Position numbers and translations under genes: made by a program
Source of the DNA: Sphingomonas sp. SRS2
GTDB lineage: Bacteria > Pseudomonadota > Alphaproteobacteria > Sphingomonadales > Sphingomonadaceae
Direction: 5' to 3'
NCBI RefSeq assembly: GCF_000971055.1
Contig: NZ_LARW01000095.1
Location: 1 to 62,650 of the forward strand
DNA: 62,650 bases
Shown here: in pieces, positions 47,653 to 56,459 of the stretch
How positions within the stretch are numbered: the stretch's first letter is position 1
Layout of the letters: every line of letters starts with the position of its first letter
Notes under the pieces: model-generated
What the model saw: only the letters and a program-made list of their open reading frames with translations
The model's database searches: none
What the model was told of the DNA's origin: nothing

Positions 47653-48549
47653 TCAGGCCGTCTTGCTGGTCGACGCCGTATAGATCTCGTTGATTGCGCC
47701 GCCCAGCGAGGCGTTGAACTCCTCGTCGCTCATCTGGTGGCGCAGATCTTCGAGCAGGGCGCGGCTGAAGCTCGCGATGATACCCTTGTTTTTCGCCAGT
47801 TGGGCGCAGGCCTCCGGCCGCGCAAAGCCGCCCGACAGCGCGACGACGCGCAGCACGCGCGGATGCGCGACCAGCGGATCGAACAGTCCCGACTTGGCGG
47901 GCAGCGACAGCTTGAGCATGACTTTGTCGTCGCCGGTCAGCGCATCGAGTGCCTTGGTCAGTTCCTCGAGCAGGATCTGGTCGGCCTCGGCGCGCTCGGC
48001 GCTCTTGATGTTCACCTCAGGTTCGATGATCGGCATCAGCCCGGCGGCGAGCACCTGCTTGCCGACCTCGAACTGCTGCCTGACGATCGCGGCGATTCCC
48101 TCCCGATTGGCGAGATTGATCACCGAACGCTCCTTGGTGCCATAGACGCCGAGCGCCTTGGAACGCTTCAGCAGCGCGTCGAGCTCGGGCATCGGCTTCA
48201 TCAGCTGGACGCCGTTCGCCTCATCCTCGAGGCCCTTGTCGATCTTGATGAAGGGGACGACGCCACGCTCGATCAGCGCCTGGGGCACCGACTTGCCGTT
48301 CGCCTGACCGTCCATCGTCCGCTCGAACAGGATCGCGCCGATCACCTTGTCACCGCTGAAGGCGGGGGAGGTGATGATCCGGGTGCGCATGTCGTGGATC
48401 AGGCCATACATCCCGGCTTCGTCGCTCCACGCGCCTTCCTCGATGCCATAGCCCTTGAGCGCCTTGGGGGTCGATCCGCCGCTCTGGTCGAGCGCCGCGA
48501 TGAAACCGTTTCCGGCTGCGATCTTCTTGGTCATGTCCTGATCGAGCAT
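47653..48549 (-). CDS. Class I fructose-bisphosphate aldolase
   Basis: The product splits fructose 1,6-bisphosphate into two triose phosphates. It is the class I (Schiff base) short type, 298 residues. ALDQSGGSTPKAL is near the start, followed by PFIKIDKGL and MPIIEPEV; the Schiff-base lysine is likely in VMLKLSLP. The start at 48549 has GGGAG nine bases upstream; the longer open frame above it is a pgk shadow. It is the last sugar-phosphate gene of the minus-strand cluster tkt-gap-(MOSC)-pgk-fda. Confidence 0.93.
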   Translation of the reverse strand: MLDQDMTKKIAAGNGFIAALDQSGGSTPKALKGYGIEEGAWSDEAGMYGLIHDMRTRIITSPAFSGDKVIGAILFERTMDGQANGKSVPQALIERGVVPFIKIDKGLEDEANGVQLMKPMPELDALLKRSKALGVYGTKERSVINLANREGIAAIVRQQFEVGKQVLAAGLMPIIEPEVNIKSAERAEADQILLEELTKALDALTGDDKVMLKLSLPAKSGLFDPLVAHPRVLRVVALSGGFARPEACAQLAKNKGIIASFSRALLEDLRHQMSDEEFNASLGGAINEIYTASTSKTA

Positions 48550-48625
48550 GTGCGATATTCTCCCATCTTGTTGGTGCGCCGTGCGGGCGCGTCTCGTCCG
48601 TCCCTGGATATCGTAAACCGGCCCG

Positions 48626-49819
48626 TCAGGCTTCGAGTGCCTTGACGCCGGGCAGTTCGCGGCCTTCCATCCATTCGAGGAAGGCGCCGCCCGCGGTCGA
48701 CACGAAGCTGAAATCCTTTGCCACGCCGGCATGGTTGAGCGCCGCCACGGTGTCGCCGCCGCCGGCGACCGATACCAGCGATCCGCCCTTGGTGAGCGCC
48801 GCCGCAGTCTTCGCCAGCGCGACGGTCGCGGTATCGAACGGAGCGGTCTCGAACGCACCCATCGGCCCGTTCCATACCAGCGTCTTGCAGGTCTTGAGCG
48901 CGTCGCCCAGCGCCTCGACTGCGGCCGGACCGACGTCGAGGATCATCTCGTCGGCCTCGACTTCATGCACATTGACGGTGCGCGTCGGCGGATTGGCGCG
49001 GAATTCCTTCGCCACCACCACGTCATAGGGCAGGTGGACGATGCAATCGGCCTTGTCGGCGGCATCGAGGATTTCCAGCACGGTATCCTTCAGGTCATGC
49101 TCGCATAGCGACTTGCCGACATCGACGCCGCGCGCCGCAAGGAAGGTGTTGGCCATGCCGCCGCCGATGATCAGATGATCGACGCGGGCGACGAGATGTT
49201 TGAGCACATCGAGCTTGGTGGAGACCTTCGCCCCGCCGACCACCGCCGCGACCGGATGTTCGGGCTGGCCCAGCGCCTTCTCCAGCGCTTCCAGCTCGTC
49301 CTGCATCGAACGGCCGGCATAAGCGGGCAACAGATGGGCAAGCGCCTCGGTCGAGACATGCGCGCGGTGCGCGGCGGAAAAGGCGTCGTTGACATAGAGA
49401 TCGCCGAGCTTGGCGATCGCCTTCGCAAGCTCGGGATCGTTCTTTTCCTCGCCACTGTGGAATCGGGTATTTTCCAGAAGCGCGATGTCGCCGGGTTCGA
49501 GCTGCGTGACCGCGGCTTCGGCCTGCTCGCCGCAGCAGTCGCCGATGAAGCGAACGTCGCGGCCGAGCACAGAGCGGAAGGCGGCTGTGACCTGCGCGAG
49601 GCTCATATCGGGATTGCGCTCGCCCTTGGGGCGCCCGAAATGCGCGAGGACGAGGACGATCGCGCCCTTATCGGCAAGTTCGGCGACGGTCGGCGCGGCG
49701 GAGCGCAGTCGCGTGTCGTCACTGACGGCGCCGCCTTCCATGGGCACGTTGAGGTCTTCGCGGACGAGAACCCGCTTGCCCTTTACGTCTCCGATGTCGT
49801 CGAGCGTCTTGAAAGCCAT
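48626..49819 (-). CDS. pgk: Phosphoglycerate kinase
   Basis: The product transfers phosphate from 1,3-bisphosphoglycerate to ADP. It is 397 residues, monomeric size. Substrate-binding [12 protein letters not shown] at the start, HFGRPKG, and the nucleotide loop with GGGDTVAAL near the end are conserved. The start is one base after the MOSC gene stop. It lies between gap and the aldolase gene, so three glycolytic steps plus transketolase are under one strand. Confidence 0.97.
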   Translation of the reverse strand: MAFKTLDDIGDVKGKRVLVREDLNVPMEGGAVSDDTRLRSAAPTVAELADKGAIVLVLAHFGRPKGERNPDMSLAQVTAAFRSVLGRDVRFIGDCCGEQAEAAVTQLEPGDIALLENTRFHSGEEKNDPELAKAIAKLGDLYVNDAFSAAHRAHVSTEALAHLLPAYAGRSMQDELEALEKALGQPEHPVAAVVGGAKVSTKLDVLKHLVARVDHLIIGGGMANTFLAARGVDVGKSLCEHDLKDTVLEILDAADKADCIVHLPYDVVVAKEFRANPPTRTVNVHEVEADEMILDVGPAAVEALGDALKTCKTLVWNGPMGAFETAPFDTATVALAKTAAALTKGGSLVSVAGGGDTVAALNHAGVAKDFSFVSTAGGAFLEWMEGRELPGVKALEA

Positions 49820-49820
49820 G

Positions 49821-50276
49821 TTACGATCCCATCTCTATCACGTCGCCAAGGGCGATTTCGCCACCCTCGATCACTCTCGCAATCCGTCCGCCGCGCCAAT
49901 CGGGCGTCAGGGCGAGCATCAGGCCATCCGCCACAGCGTCCATCCGGCGGCACGGATCGCATTCGCCGGTAATCTCGATCAGCACCGGGCCGATTCGCAG
50001 TCGGGCGCCTACCTCGCGGGGAAGGTCGATGCCCTCGCTCAGCAGGTTGACGCGCCGCTGCTCCCACGACACCGGCTGGCCTAGTTCGGCGAGTGCCGCA
50101 GTCCAGTCTTCCGCCGTCATGATCGTGATCTGGCGGCGATTGGATTTGCCTGGCCTCAGCGCCCCACGATGGTCGCCATGCACCCCGGTGTCGAGGCCGA
50201 CCATGACATGATCGATCGCCTCCATCGGCGCGAGGGGGCGACCCTTGCGAGCTATGCCGATCAGGCGGCCGACCAT
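49821..50276 (-). CDS. MOSC-domain protein
   Basis: This encodes 151 residues from ATG at 50276 (GGGA upstream). It begins [12 protein letters not shown] and carries [19 protein letters not shown] and the cysteine block [14 protein letters not shown], in which the Cys typical of molybdenum-cofactor sulfurase C-terminal domains lies. MOSC proteins are thought to bind sulfur or molybdopterin (or reduce N-hydroxylated compounds in mARC). An unexpected guest among sugar-phosphate genes, one base before pgk. Confidence 0.85.
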   Translation of the reverse strand: MVGRLIGIARKGRPLAPMEAIDHVMVGLDTGVHGDHRGALRPGKSNRRQITIMTAEDWTAALAELGQPVSWEQRRVNLLSEGIDLPREVGARLRIGPVLIEITGECDPCRRMDAVADGLMLALTPDWRGGRIARVIEGGEIALGDVIEMGS

Positions 50277-50295
50277 GTTACTTTTTCCCAAATCC

Positions 50296-50375
50296 GTCAT
50301 GCCAGCGCCGGCTGGCATCTCGTGAGGCAAGGGAGCGTCCCTGCCTCCTGAGACCCCAGCCTTCGCTGGGGTGAC
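50296..50375. repeat. Palindromic intergenic repeat, copy 3 (80 bases)
   Basis: This is the best-preserved copy. The end hairpins are GTCATGCCAGC-GCTGGCATCTC and GAGACCCCAGC-GCTGGGGTGAC in inverted order. The central hairpin GAGGCAAGGGA with TCCCTGCCTC is intact, so it has three stems in series. It is placed between gap and the MOSC gene within a co-directional cluster, where it may stabilise or pause the transcript. Confidence 0.85.
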
Positions 50376-50394
50376 GGGAGAGAGGAACCATCAC

Positions 50395-51402
50395 TCAGAT
50401 CAGCTTGCCGATCGCGCCCGCGGTGTCGACCATGCGGTTCGAGAAGCCCCATTCATTGTCGTACCAGCTGAGCACGCGGACCAGCTTGCCTTCGATGACG
50501 GTCGTCTCGAGGCTGTCGATCGTCGACGAATGCGAGTCATGGTTGAAGTCGATCGAGACCAGCGGCTCGTCGGTATAGCCGAGCACGCCCTTGAGCGGGC
50601 CTTCCGACGCTGCCTTCAGCAGCGCGTTGACTTCGTCCTTCGTCGTCTCGCGCGACGGGGTGAAGGTCAGGTCGACGACCGAGACGTTCGGAGTCGGCAC
50701 GCGGATTGCCGAACCATCGAGCTTGCCCTTGAGCGCCGGCAGCACCTCGGCGACCGCGCGGGCGGCGCCGGTGGTGGTCGGGATCATCGACATCGCGGCG
50801 GCGCGGGCGCGGCGCGGATCCTCGTGGATCTGGTCGAGGATCTTCTGGTCGTTGGTATAGGCGTGGATCGTCGTCATCAGGCCGCGCTCGATACCGATCG
50901 ACTCGTGGAGGACCTTGGCGAAGGGCGCGAGGCAGTTGGTGGTGCACGACGCATTCGACACGATGATGTGGTCGGCGGTCAGCTTGTCGTGATTGACGCC
51001 GAACACGACGGTCAGGTCGACTTCCTTGCCGGGTGCGGAGATCAGCACGCGCTTTGCGCCGGCGTCGATATGCGCCTGGCCGCCCTTGCGATGGGCGAAG
51101 AAGCCGGTGCACTCGAGCGCGATGTCGATGCCCTGTGCCTTGTGGGGCAGCTTGGCCGGGTCGCGCTCGGCGGTGACATGGATGCGCTTGCCGTTGATGA
51201 TCAGGTCGTTGCCGTCGACTTCGACGGTGCCGCTGAACGCGCCATGGACCGAGTCGCGCTTGAACAGCAGCGCATTGGCCTTGGCGTCGGCGAGGTCGTT
51301 GATCGAGACGAGCTCGAGGTCGTGATCCGTCCGCTCGAGGATGGCGCGCGCGACATTACGTCCGATGCGTCCGAAACCGTTGATCGCAACCTTCACAGCC
51401 AT
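50395..51402 (-). CDS. gap: Glyceraldehyde-3-phosphate dehydrogenase
   Basis: The enzyme oxidises glyceraldehyde 3-phosphate to 1,3-bisphosphoglycerate. It is 335 residues. NGFGRIGRN is at residues 8-16; C153 in [12 protein letters not shown] is the nucleophile. D36 in VSINDLAD favours NAD over NADP. AAGGAG lies eight bases before ATG. tkt follows upstream on the same strand after 18 bases, suggesting one transcript. Confidence 0.97.
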   Translation of the reverse strand: MAVKVAINGFGRIGRNVARAILERTDHDLELVSINDLADAKANALLFKRDSVHGAFSGTVEVDGNDLIINGKRIHVTAERDPAKLPHKAQGIDIALECTGFFAHRKGGQAHIDAGAKRVLISAPGKEVDLTVVFGVNHDKLTADHIIVSNASCTTNCLAPFAKVLHESIGIERGLMTTIHAYTNDQKILDQIHEDPRRARAAAMSMIPTTTGAARAVAEVLPALKGKLDGSAIRVPTPNVSVVDLTFTPSRETTKDEVNALLKAASEGPLKGVLGYTDEPLVSIDFNHDSHSSTIDSLETTVIEGKLVRVLSWYDNEWGFSNRMVDTAGAIGKLI

Positions 51403-51420
51403 GTGCCGTACTCCTTCTGA

Positions 51421-53385
51421 TTAGACGAGAGCCCCGATGATCTGCGGGGCCAGCTTGTCGGCGGTTAGGCCGAAATGGTCATAAAGCGCCTTGACCGGGG
51501 CCGATGCGCCGAAGCCGTCGAGGCCGAAGCGCAGGCCCTTGCGGCCGACATAGCGTTCCCAGCCGATCGTCGTGCCGGCCTCGATCGAAACGAGCAGCAC
51601 GCCATCGGGCAGGATGCCGTCGCGGTAGCTTTCGGGTTGCGCGTCGAAACGCTCCCAGCTCGGCATCGAGACGACATCTGCGCCATGGCCGGCGGCTTCG
51701 AGCAGCTTGGCGGTGGCGAGGGCGATCTCGACTTCCGAACCGCTGGCGATCAGCACCGCCTTGCGTGGCGCTTCGGCGGCCTTGAGGCGATAGGCGCCCC
51801 TGGCCGAGAAATTCTCGCTGATGTCGGTGCGCAGCTGCGGCAGGCCTTCGCGCGACAGCGCGAGCAGCGAGGGGCCGTCGGCCTTTTCCAGGCTCAGCGC
51901 CCAGCATTCGGCGGTCTCGATGACATCGCACGGACGATAGACGTCGAGGTTCGGCATCACCCGCAGGCTCATCAGATGCTCGATCGGCTGGTGGGTCGGG
52001 CCGTCTTCGCCAAGGCCGATCGAATCATGCGTCATCACATAGACGACGCGCTGTTGCTGAAGCGCCGACAGGCGGATCGCGCCACGGCAATAATCGGAAA
52101 AGACCAGGAAGGTGCCGCCATAAGGAATGACGCCGCCGTGCAGCGCCATGCCGTTCATCGCGCAGGCCATGCCGAACTCGCGGATGCCGTAATAGACATA
52201 GCGCCCGGCATAGTCTTCGGCGGTCAGCGGGGCCTGACCCTTGGTCTTGGTGTTGTTCGATCCTGTGAGATCCGCCGAGCCGCCGATCGTCTCGGGCAAC
52301 TGATCGTTGATCGGCGCGAGCACCATTTCGGACGCCTTGCGGGTGGCGACCTTCTGCGGATTGGCGATCAGGTCCTGAAGATAGGCGTCGAGCGAGAAGC
52401 TCTCGGGAAGCTTGCCGGCCATGCGGCGCTCGAACTCGGCGCGGTCCTTCGATGCGGCCAGCTTCGCTTCCCAGCCGCTGCGCACCGATGCGCCGCGCTG
52501 TCCGGCTTCGAGCCAGGCGGCCTTGATATCCTCGGGGACGACGAACGGCTCCGACGTCCAGCCCAGAAATTCGCGGGTCGCCGCAACCTCGTCGAGGCCG
52601 AGCGCCGCGCCGTGGGTCGCCGACGTGCCCTGCTTGTTGGGGGCGCCATAGCCGATGATCGTGGTGCACTGGACGATCGTCGGGCGGGGATCGGCCTTCG
52701 CCGCGTCCAGCGCCTTGTTGATGCTCGCCGCGTCATGGCCGTCGCAGCTGACGGTGTGCCAGCCGGTTGCCGCGTAACGCGCCAGCACGTCTTCCGAGGA
52801 GCTGAGCGAGACTGCGCCGTCGATGGTGATTCGGTTGTCGTCCCACAGCACGATCATCTTGCCGAGCTTCAGATGGCCGGCGAGGCCGATCGCCTCATGA
52901 TTGATGCCTTCCATCAGGCAGCCATCGCCCGCGATGACCCAGGTGCGGTGATCGACGAGGTCATTGCCGAACACGGCGTTCAGGTGACGCTCGGCGATCG
53001 CCATGCCGACTGCGGTGGCGACGCCCGAGCCGAGCGGGCCGGTGGTCGCCTCGACGCCCGCCAGCTCGAAATTTTCGGGGTGGCCGGCGCACGGGCTGTG
53101 CAATTTACGGAAATTGGCGATGTCCTCGATCGTCGGACGCGCATAGCCGGTCAGGTGCAGCAACGCGTAGATCAGCATCGAGCCATGGCCCGCCGACAGC
53201 ACGAAGCGGTCGCGGTCGGCCCATTTCGGCTGGGCCGGATCGAACTTCAGATGCTTCGTGAACAGTTCGGTCGCGACGTCGGCCATGCCCATCGGCATGC
53301 CGGGGTGCCCCGAATTGGCGGCCTGCACGGCGTCCATCGACAGCGCGCGGATGGCGTTGGCGAGCTGCTTCGATGCAATCGTCAT
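51421..53385 (-). CDS. tkt: Transketolase
   Basis: The product moves two-carbon units in the pentose-phosphate (and Calvin) routes. It is 654 residues from ATG at 53385, with AAAGG six bases upstream; the 97 codons open above it are not coding. The ThDP site is GDGCLMEGINHEA ending in DDNR; the substrate-binding His blocks GHPGMPMG and THDSIGLGEDGPTHQP are intact. It heads tkt-gap-MOSC-pgk-fda. Nothing here indicates Rubisco, so it serves glycolysis, Entner-Doudoroff and pentose metabolism. Confidence 0.97.
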   Translation of the reverse strand: MTIASKQLANAIRALSMDAVQAANSGHPGMPMGMADVATELFTKHLKFDPAQPKWADRDRFVLSAGHGSMLIYALLHLTGYARPTIEDIANFRKLHSPCAGHPENFELAGVEATTGPLGSGVATAVGMAIAERHLNAVFGNDLVDHRTWVIAGDGCLMEGINHEAIGLAGHLKLGKMIVLWDDNRITIDGAVSLSSSEDVLARYAATGWHTVSCDGHDAASINKALDAAKADPRPTIVQCTTIIGYGAPNKQGTSATHGAALGLDEVAATREFLGWTSEPFVVPEDIKAAWLEAGQRGASVRSGWEAKLAASKDRAEFERRMAGKLPESFSLDAYLQDLIANPQKVATRKASEMVLAPINDQLPETIGGSADLTGSNNTKTKGQAPLTAEDYAGRYVYYGIREFGMACAMNGMALHGGVIPYGGTFLVFSDYCRGAIRLSALQQQRVVYVMTHDSIGLGEDGPTHQPIEHLMSLRVMPNLDVYRPCDVIETAECWALSLEKADGPSLLALSREGLPQLRTDISENFSARGAYRLKAAEAPRKAVLIASGSEVEIALATAKLLEAAGHGADVVSMPSWERFDAQPESYRDGILPDGVLLVSIEAGTTIGWERYVGRKGLRFGLDGFGASAPVKALYDHFGLTADKLAPQIIGALV

Positions 53386-53538
53386 AGGGAACCTTTGTGC
53401 AGACCGGCGGGATCGACCGAACAGGCCGAAAATCCTGCTCGCGCGGACCCTTTGTCGTGCCTGAGCGGTATCGTCAACCTTGCGGGACGATGATGCCCCG
53501 CTTGCGGGCCGGAACGAGCCTGCTATTCCTGCGAGTCG

Positions 53539-53742
53539 ATGACTGACCGCCGTCTCATATTGGCTCTGGGCCGCCTCGAACGCGCACTTGCTCGGGTGGA
53601 GGCCGGAATCGAGTCCGTGCCGCCGCCCTTCGGGCATGACGAGAGCGAGGCGCTGTTCCGGCTGGCCGAGCGGCACCGCACGCTGCGCGAGGCGACCGAA
53701 TCGGCTATCGAGCGGATCGACCGCCTGCTGGGAGCAAGCTGA
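53539..53742 (+). CDS. Small coiled-coil protein preceding ZapA
   Basis: This encodes 67 residues, almost all helix with heptads (LGRLERALARVEAGI, RTLREATESAIERIDRLL). It overlaps zapA by one base (TGATG), so the two are translated together. Similar short proteins occur before zapA in alphaproteobacteria; they may assist Z-ring placement, but this is inference. Divergent from tkt. Confidence 0.75.
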   Translation: MTDRRLILALGRLERALARVEAGIESVPPPFGHDESEALFRLAERHRTLREATESAIERIDRLLGAS

Positions 53743-54074
53743 TGGCCGAAGTCGAGGTGTCGGTCTCGGGCCGCCGCTACAAGCTCAGCTGCCGCGACGG
53801 CGAGGAGGACCATCTCCGCGCACTGGCCCGCATGGTCGATGTAAAGGCCGAGGAAATCACCGGCGCACTGGGCGAGATGACTGAAGCGCGGACCCTGTTG
53901 CTGTCCGCGTTGCTGATCGCCGACGAACTCAACGATGTGCGCGGCGCGGCTGCGGTCGCCCGCAACGAGTCGCCCGCCGGGACCGAGCCCGATCCAGCCT
54001 ATGCCGTCGCGATCGAGCGCATAGCCGAACGCGTCGAGCGTCTGGCGAGCCAGCTGGATCGCACGGGGGACTGA
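53742..54074 (+). CDS. zapA: Cell division protein ZapA
   Basis: ZapA cross-links FtsZ protofilaments at the division site. The protein is 110 residues. EVEVSVSGRRYKLSCRDGEE is the family's N-terminal globular start, with a C-terminal helical coil. It keeps the classic bacterial order zapA - 6S RNA - fau. A REP-like hairpin with U-run follows 91 bases after the stop. Confidence 0.88.
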   Translation: MAEVEVSVSGRRYKLSCRDGEEDHLRALARMVDVKAEEITGALGEMTEARTLLLSALLIADELNDVRGAAAVARNESPAGTEPDPAYAVAIERIAERVERLASQLDRTGD

Positions 54075-54164
54075 CGTCTCCGTGATTTACTCACTCGCGA
54101 GAATGTAGACGCATGGCTGACGGTCCATGTGCCTTCGATAGCATCCGCAAGTCTGATGGTGGAG

Positions 54165-54193
54165 GCTGAAACAAGTTCAGCATGACGATTTTT
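54165..54193 (+). terminator. REP-like hairpin with U-run after zapA
   Basis: GCTGAA, loop ACAAG, TTCAGC, then ATGACGATTTTT. The sequence matches a repeat motif I associate with Sphingomonadales (TCATGCTGAACTTG type on the minus strand). It can work as a terminator between zapA and 6S RNA. The rest of 54075-54249 shows nothing else that I can name. Confidence 0.6.
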
Positions 54194-54249
54194 AGAGGGC
54201 GAGCGACGTGTAACCCTTGAGCAAAGCCGCCGTAGCGCTTACATATGGC

Positions 54250-54412
54250 GGTGGCGGGTACTGCCCGGCACGAGCTGCGCGAACATCCCTGAGGCGATTC
54301 ATTTCCTAAGGGGGCTGTCCCTGCCTGGACCCTGGTCCGGTGCATATGGTCCCCACCTGATGCTTTTGGCGTCAGAGGATATTCCAGGAACGACCATGGC
54401 GGTCCCGCCACC
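54250..54412 (+). ncRNA. ssrS: 6S RNA
   Basis: This RNA binds RNA polymerase holoenzyme by mimicking an open promoter. A closing stem pairs GGTGGCGGG (54250-54258) with CCCGCCACC (54404-54412), then ACTGCC (54260-54265) with GGCGGT (54398-54403). CCCTGAGGCGATTCATTTC resembles the E. coli central-bubble entry. The terminal stem GGGGGC pairs with GTCCCC. On the 3' bubble side a 7-base hairpin CTGATGC-TTTTG-GCGTCAG replaces the small E. coli one. Length about 163 bases. Between zapA and fau, as in most proteobacteria. Confidence 0.88.
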
Positions 54413-54436
54413 CTCCATAGTCAGTGAGCGCCCGAG

Positions 54437-55015
54437 ATGACAAAGCCTGACAAGGCGGCATTGCGGGCCGAATTACGCGCCGCGCGCGATGGCTTCATCC
54501 TCAATCTCGCACCCGGTGAGCGCGCGCGACGCGAATCGCGGGCCGCGGCCTATCTGGCGCCCTGGATCGACGGCGCGTCCTGTGTCGCCTTCTATCATGC
54601 GATCGGCAGCGAGCTTGATTGCGGCGCGGCGATTACCGCCGCTGTGGCGCGCGGCATCACCGTCGCGCTGCCGCACGTCGAGGACCGGGACAGCGCGATG
54701 CGCTTCCTCGCCTGGACGCCGGGAAATCCGCTTGAAACCGGCTGGCGCGGGCTCATCCAACCGCGCGTCGATGCGCCCGAGGTCGAGCCCGATATCATCG
54801 TCGCCCCGCTGCTCGGATTCGATTCGGCGCTGGCGCGACTCGGCCAGGGCGCGGGTTTTTACGACCGCGCCTTCGCGGCGCTTCCGGATGTGAAAAAATT
54901 CGGTTTGTGCTGGTCGATCCAGCAGCGCCCCGTCATAGCCTGCGACCCGTGGGACGTGCCGCTCGACGCGGTGGTTACCGAGGCCGGCGTGATCGAAGGA
55001 AGCGGAACGGGATGA
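54437..55015 (+). CDS. fau: 5-formyltetrahydrofolate cyclo-ligase
   Basis: The product converts 5-formyl-THF to methenyl-THF using ATP. It is 192 residues. Markers are KAALRAELRAARDG at the start (Lys and Arg for ATP), FYHAIGSELDC and PLLGFDSALARLGQGAGFYDR, the folate/ATP signature. It begins 24 bases after the 6S RNA end and overlaps the DUF2842 gene by ATGA. Confidence 0.93.
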   Translation: MTKPDKAALRAELRAARDGFILNLAPGERARRESRAAAYLAPWIDGASCVAFYHAIGSELDCGAAITAAVARGITVALPHVEDRDSAMRFLAWTPGNPLETGWRGLIQPRVDAPEVEPDIIVAPLLGFDSALARLGQGAGFYDRAFAALPDVKKFGLCWSIQQRPVIACDPWDVPLDAVVTEAGVIEGSGTG

Positions 55016-55218
55016 TCGAACCAAGCTGGCGCAAGCCTGTCGGCATCTTTCTGATCTTGCTGATCATTTTCATATGGTCGGTGATCGTCGCGACCGCGTC
55101 GCCGTGGATCGGGCAACTGCATATGCTGGTGCAGGCGGTGGTCTATACGATCGCCGGGATCGTCTGGATTCTGCCGCTCAAGCCGTTGCTCGCCTGGATG
55201 GAGACCGGCCGCTGGTGA
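55012..55218 (+). CDS. DUF2842-family membrane protein
   Basis: This encodes 68 residues with two membrane helices (IFLILLIIFIWSVIVATAS and MLVQAVVYTIAGIVWILPL) and a C-terminal LLAWMETGRW. The pattern is typical of this alphaproteobacterial family; function unknown. ATG overlaps the fau stop by four bases. Confidence 0.85.
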   Translation: MIEPSWRKPVGIFLILLIIFIWSVIVATASPWIGQLHMLVQAVVYTIAGIVWILPLKPLLAWMETGRW

Positions 55219-55305
55219 CCCTGACCCCGTAAAATTACGTGGCGGCATTAACCGGATGTATCGAATCTCGCGCTATCGCTCACTCCCGAGATCAGGGGTG
55301 CAACG

Positions 55306-56337
55306 GTGCGCGAAGAACGAATAGCCGAAAAGTCAGCCGAACGCGACGAATGGCGTCGGCTCTATGACATGGTCGGTAAGCTCTTGTTCGATCATGGGCT
55401 CGAGCCGTCACCGGCCAATTTCGAGCTGTGCCACCGCTATCTGTCGGGCCGCGACGGCGAACTCAATGCAATGATCGACCGCGCCATCACCAAGGATGGC
55501 GGTCTCAACGAAGCCGTTACCTCGGCAATTTCGGCCAAGCTCGATTCGGGACTGTCGACCGACGAGCTATCGCGCATCGCCGTCGACGCGCAGAGCTATC
55601 TCGAAGAAATGTCGGCGATCCTCGCGCGGACCGGCGACCATGCGCGCGACTATGGCGCTGCGCTGGAGAGCGAGGCGCAAGGGCTCGCCAGGAGCGCATC
55701 GCCGGTCGTCTCGGTCGAGACGCTCGTCGAACTGACCCGCCAGATGATCGACAAGGCGCATGCCGCCGAAGAGGATCTGCGCCGCACCGAGGTGCAGATG
55801 AGCGCGATGCGCAAGGACCTCGCCGCCGCCCAGCACAAGGCGAACAGCGATCCGCTGACCGGCCTGCCCAATCGCCGCGCCTTCGATCATCATCTGCGCA
55901 GCGCGTTCGAAAATGCTCGCCGCGCCAATTCGCCGCTCGCGCTGGCGATCTGCGATATCGACCATTTCAAGATTTTCAACGACACCCATGGTCATCAGAT
56001 CGGCGATGAGGTGATCAAGTTCGTCGGCTCCTCGCTGGGCCGTCCGGCCAATGGCGACATCTTCGCGGCGCGCTACGGCGGCGAGGAGTTCGTTCTTGTG
56101 TTCGAACGCGGCGCCGCCGCCGATGCGATAGCGATCCTCGACAAGATTCGCGCCGCGATCGCCGCGCGCGAGCTGAAGGTCACGCATACCGGCCAGTCGC
56201 TTGGCCGGCTCAGCTTCTCGGGCGGCATCGCGATGCTCAACATGCAGGATTCGCCGGGCTCGATCCTCAAGCGCGCCGACGCCGCGCTTTATCGCGCGAA
56301 GCAGGACGGGCGGAATCGGATCACGGCCGCGGAGTAA
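55306..56337 (+). CDS. GGDEF-domain diguanylate cyclase
   Basis: The predicted product makes cyclic di-GMP from two GTP. It is 343 residues from GTG. A helical N-terminal region of about 175 residues without a recognised sensor domain ends in a coiled-coil signalling helix, followed by DPLTGLPNRRAFD (182-194) and GGEEF (258-262), an active-type A site. The RxxD inhibitory site that should lie at about 249-252 is absent (NGDI), so feedback control may be lacking. No membrane segment: a cytosolic cyclase. Confidence 0.92.
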   Translation: MREERIAEKSAERDEWRRLYDMVGKLLFDHGLEPSPANFELCHRYLSGRDGELNAMIDRAITKDGGLNEAVTSAISAKLDSGLSTDELSRIAVDAQSYLEEMSAILARTGDHARDYGAALESEAQGLARSASPVVSVETLVELTRQMIDKAHAAEEDLRRTEVQMSAMRKDLAAAQHKANSDPLTGLPNRRAFDHHLRSAFENARRANSPLALAICDIDHFKIFNDTHGHQIGDEVIKFVGSSLGRPANGDIFAARYGGEEFVLVFERGAAADAIAILDKIRAAIAARELKVTHTGQSLGRLSFSGGIAMLNMQDSPGSILKRADAALYRAKQDGRNRITAAE

Positions 56338-56364
56338 GCGCCGCTCGCCCTACCCATTCTCGCC

Positions 56365-56384
56365 ATCCCAGCTTTCACTGGGAT
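56365..56384. repeat. Half copy of the palindromic repeat
   Basis: ATCCCAG and CTGGGAT flank a CTTTCA-like loop, with a following GAT. It matches only the right-end hairpin of the repeat family at 4183, 20289 and 50296. It lies between the cyclase and nadE and may also act as a terminator. Confidence 0.6.
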
Positions 56385-56459
56385 GATTTTGGTCAAAATT
56401 GGCGCATCGCCGTCGCTTCCTCTATTGGGAGGAAACGACAGTAGCTTGCGAGAGCCCGA

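Noticed and set aside
54150-54310. 6S RNA read on the minus strand (GATGTTCGC and AGGGTTACA resemble E. coli)
   Set aside because: The two similarities lie only about 80 bases apart and close with a weak stem. The plus strand gives a 163-base fold with 15 closing pairs and the classic gene order.
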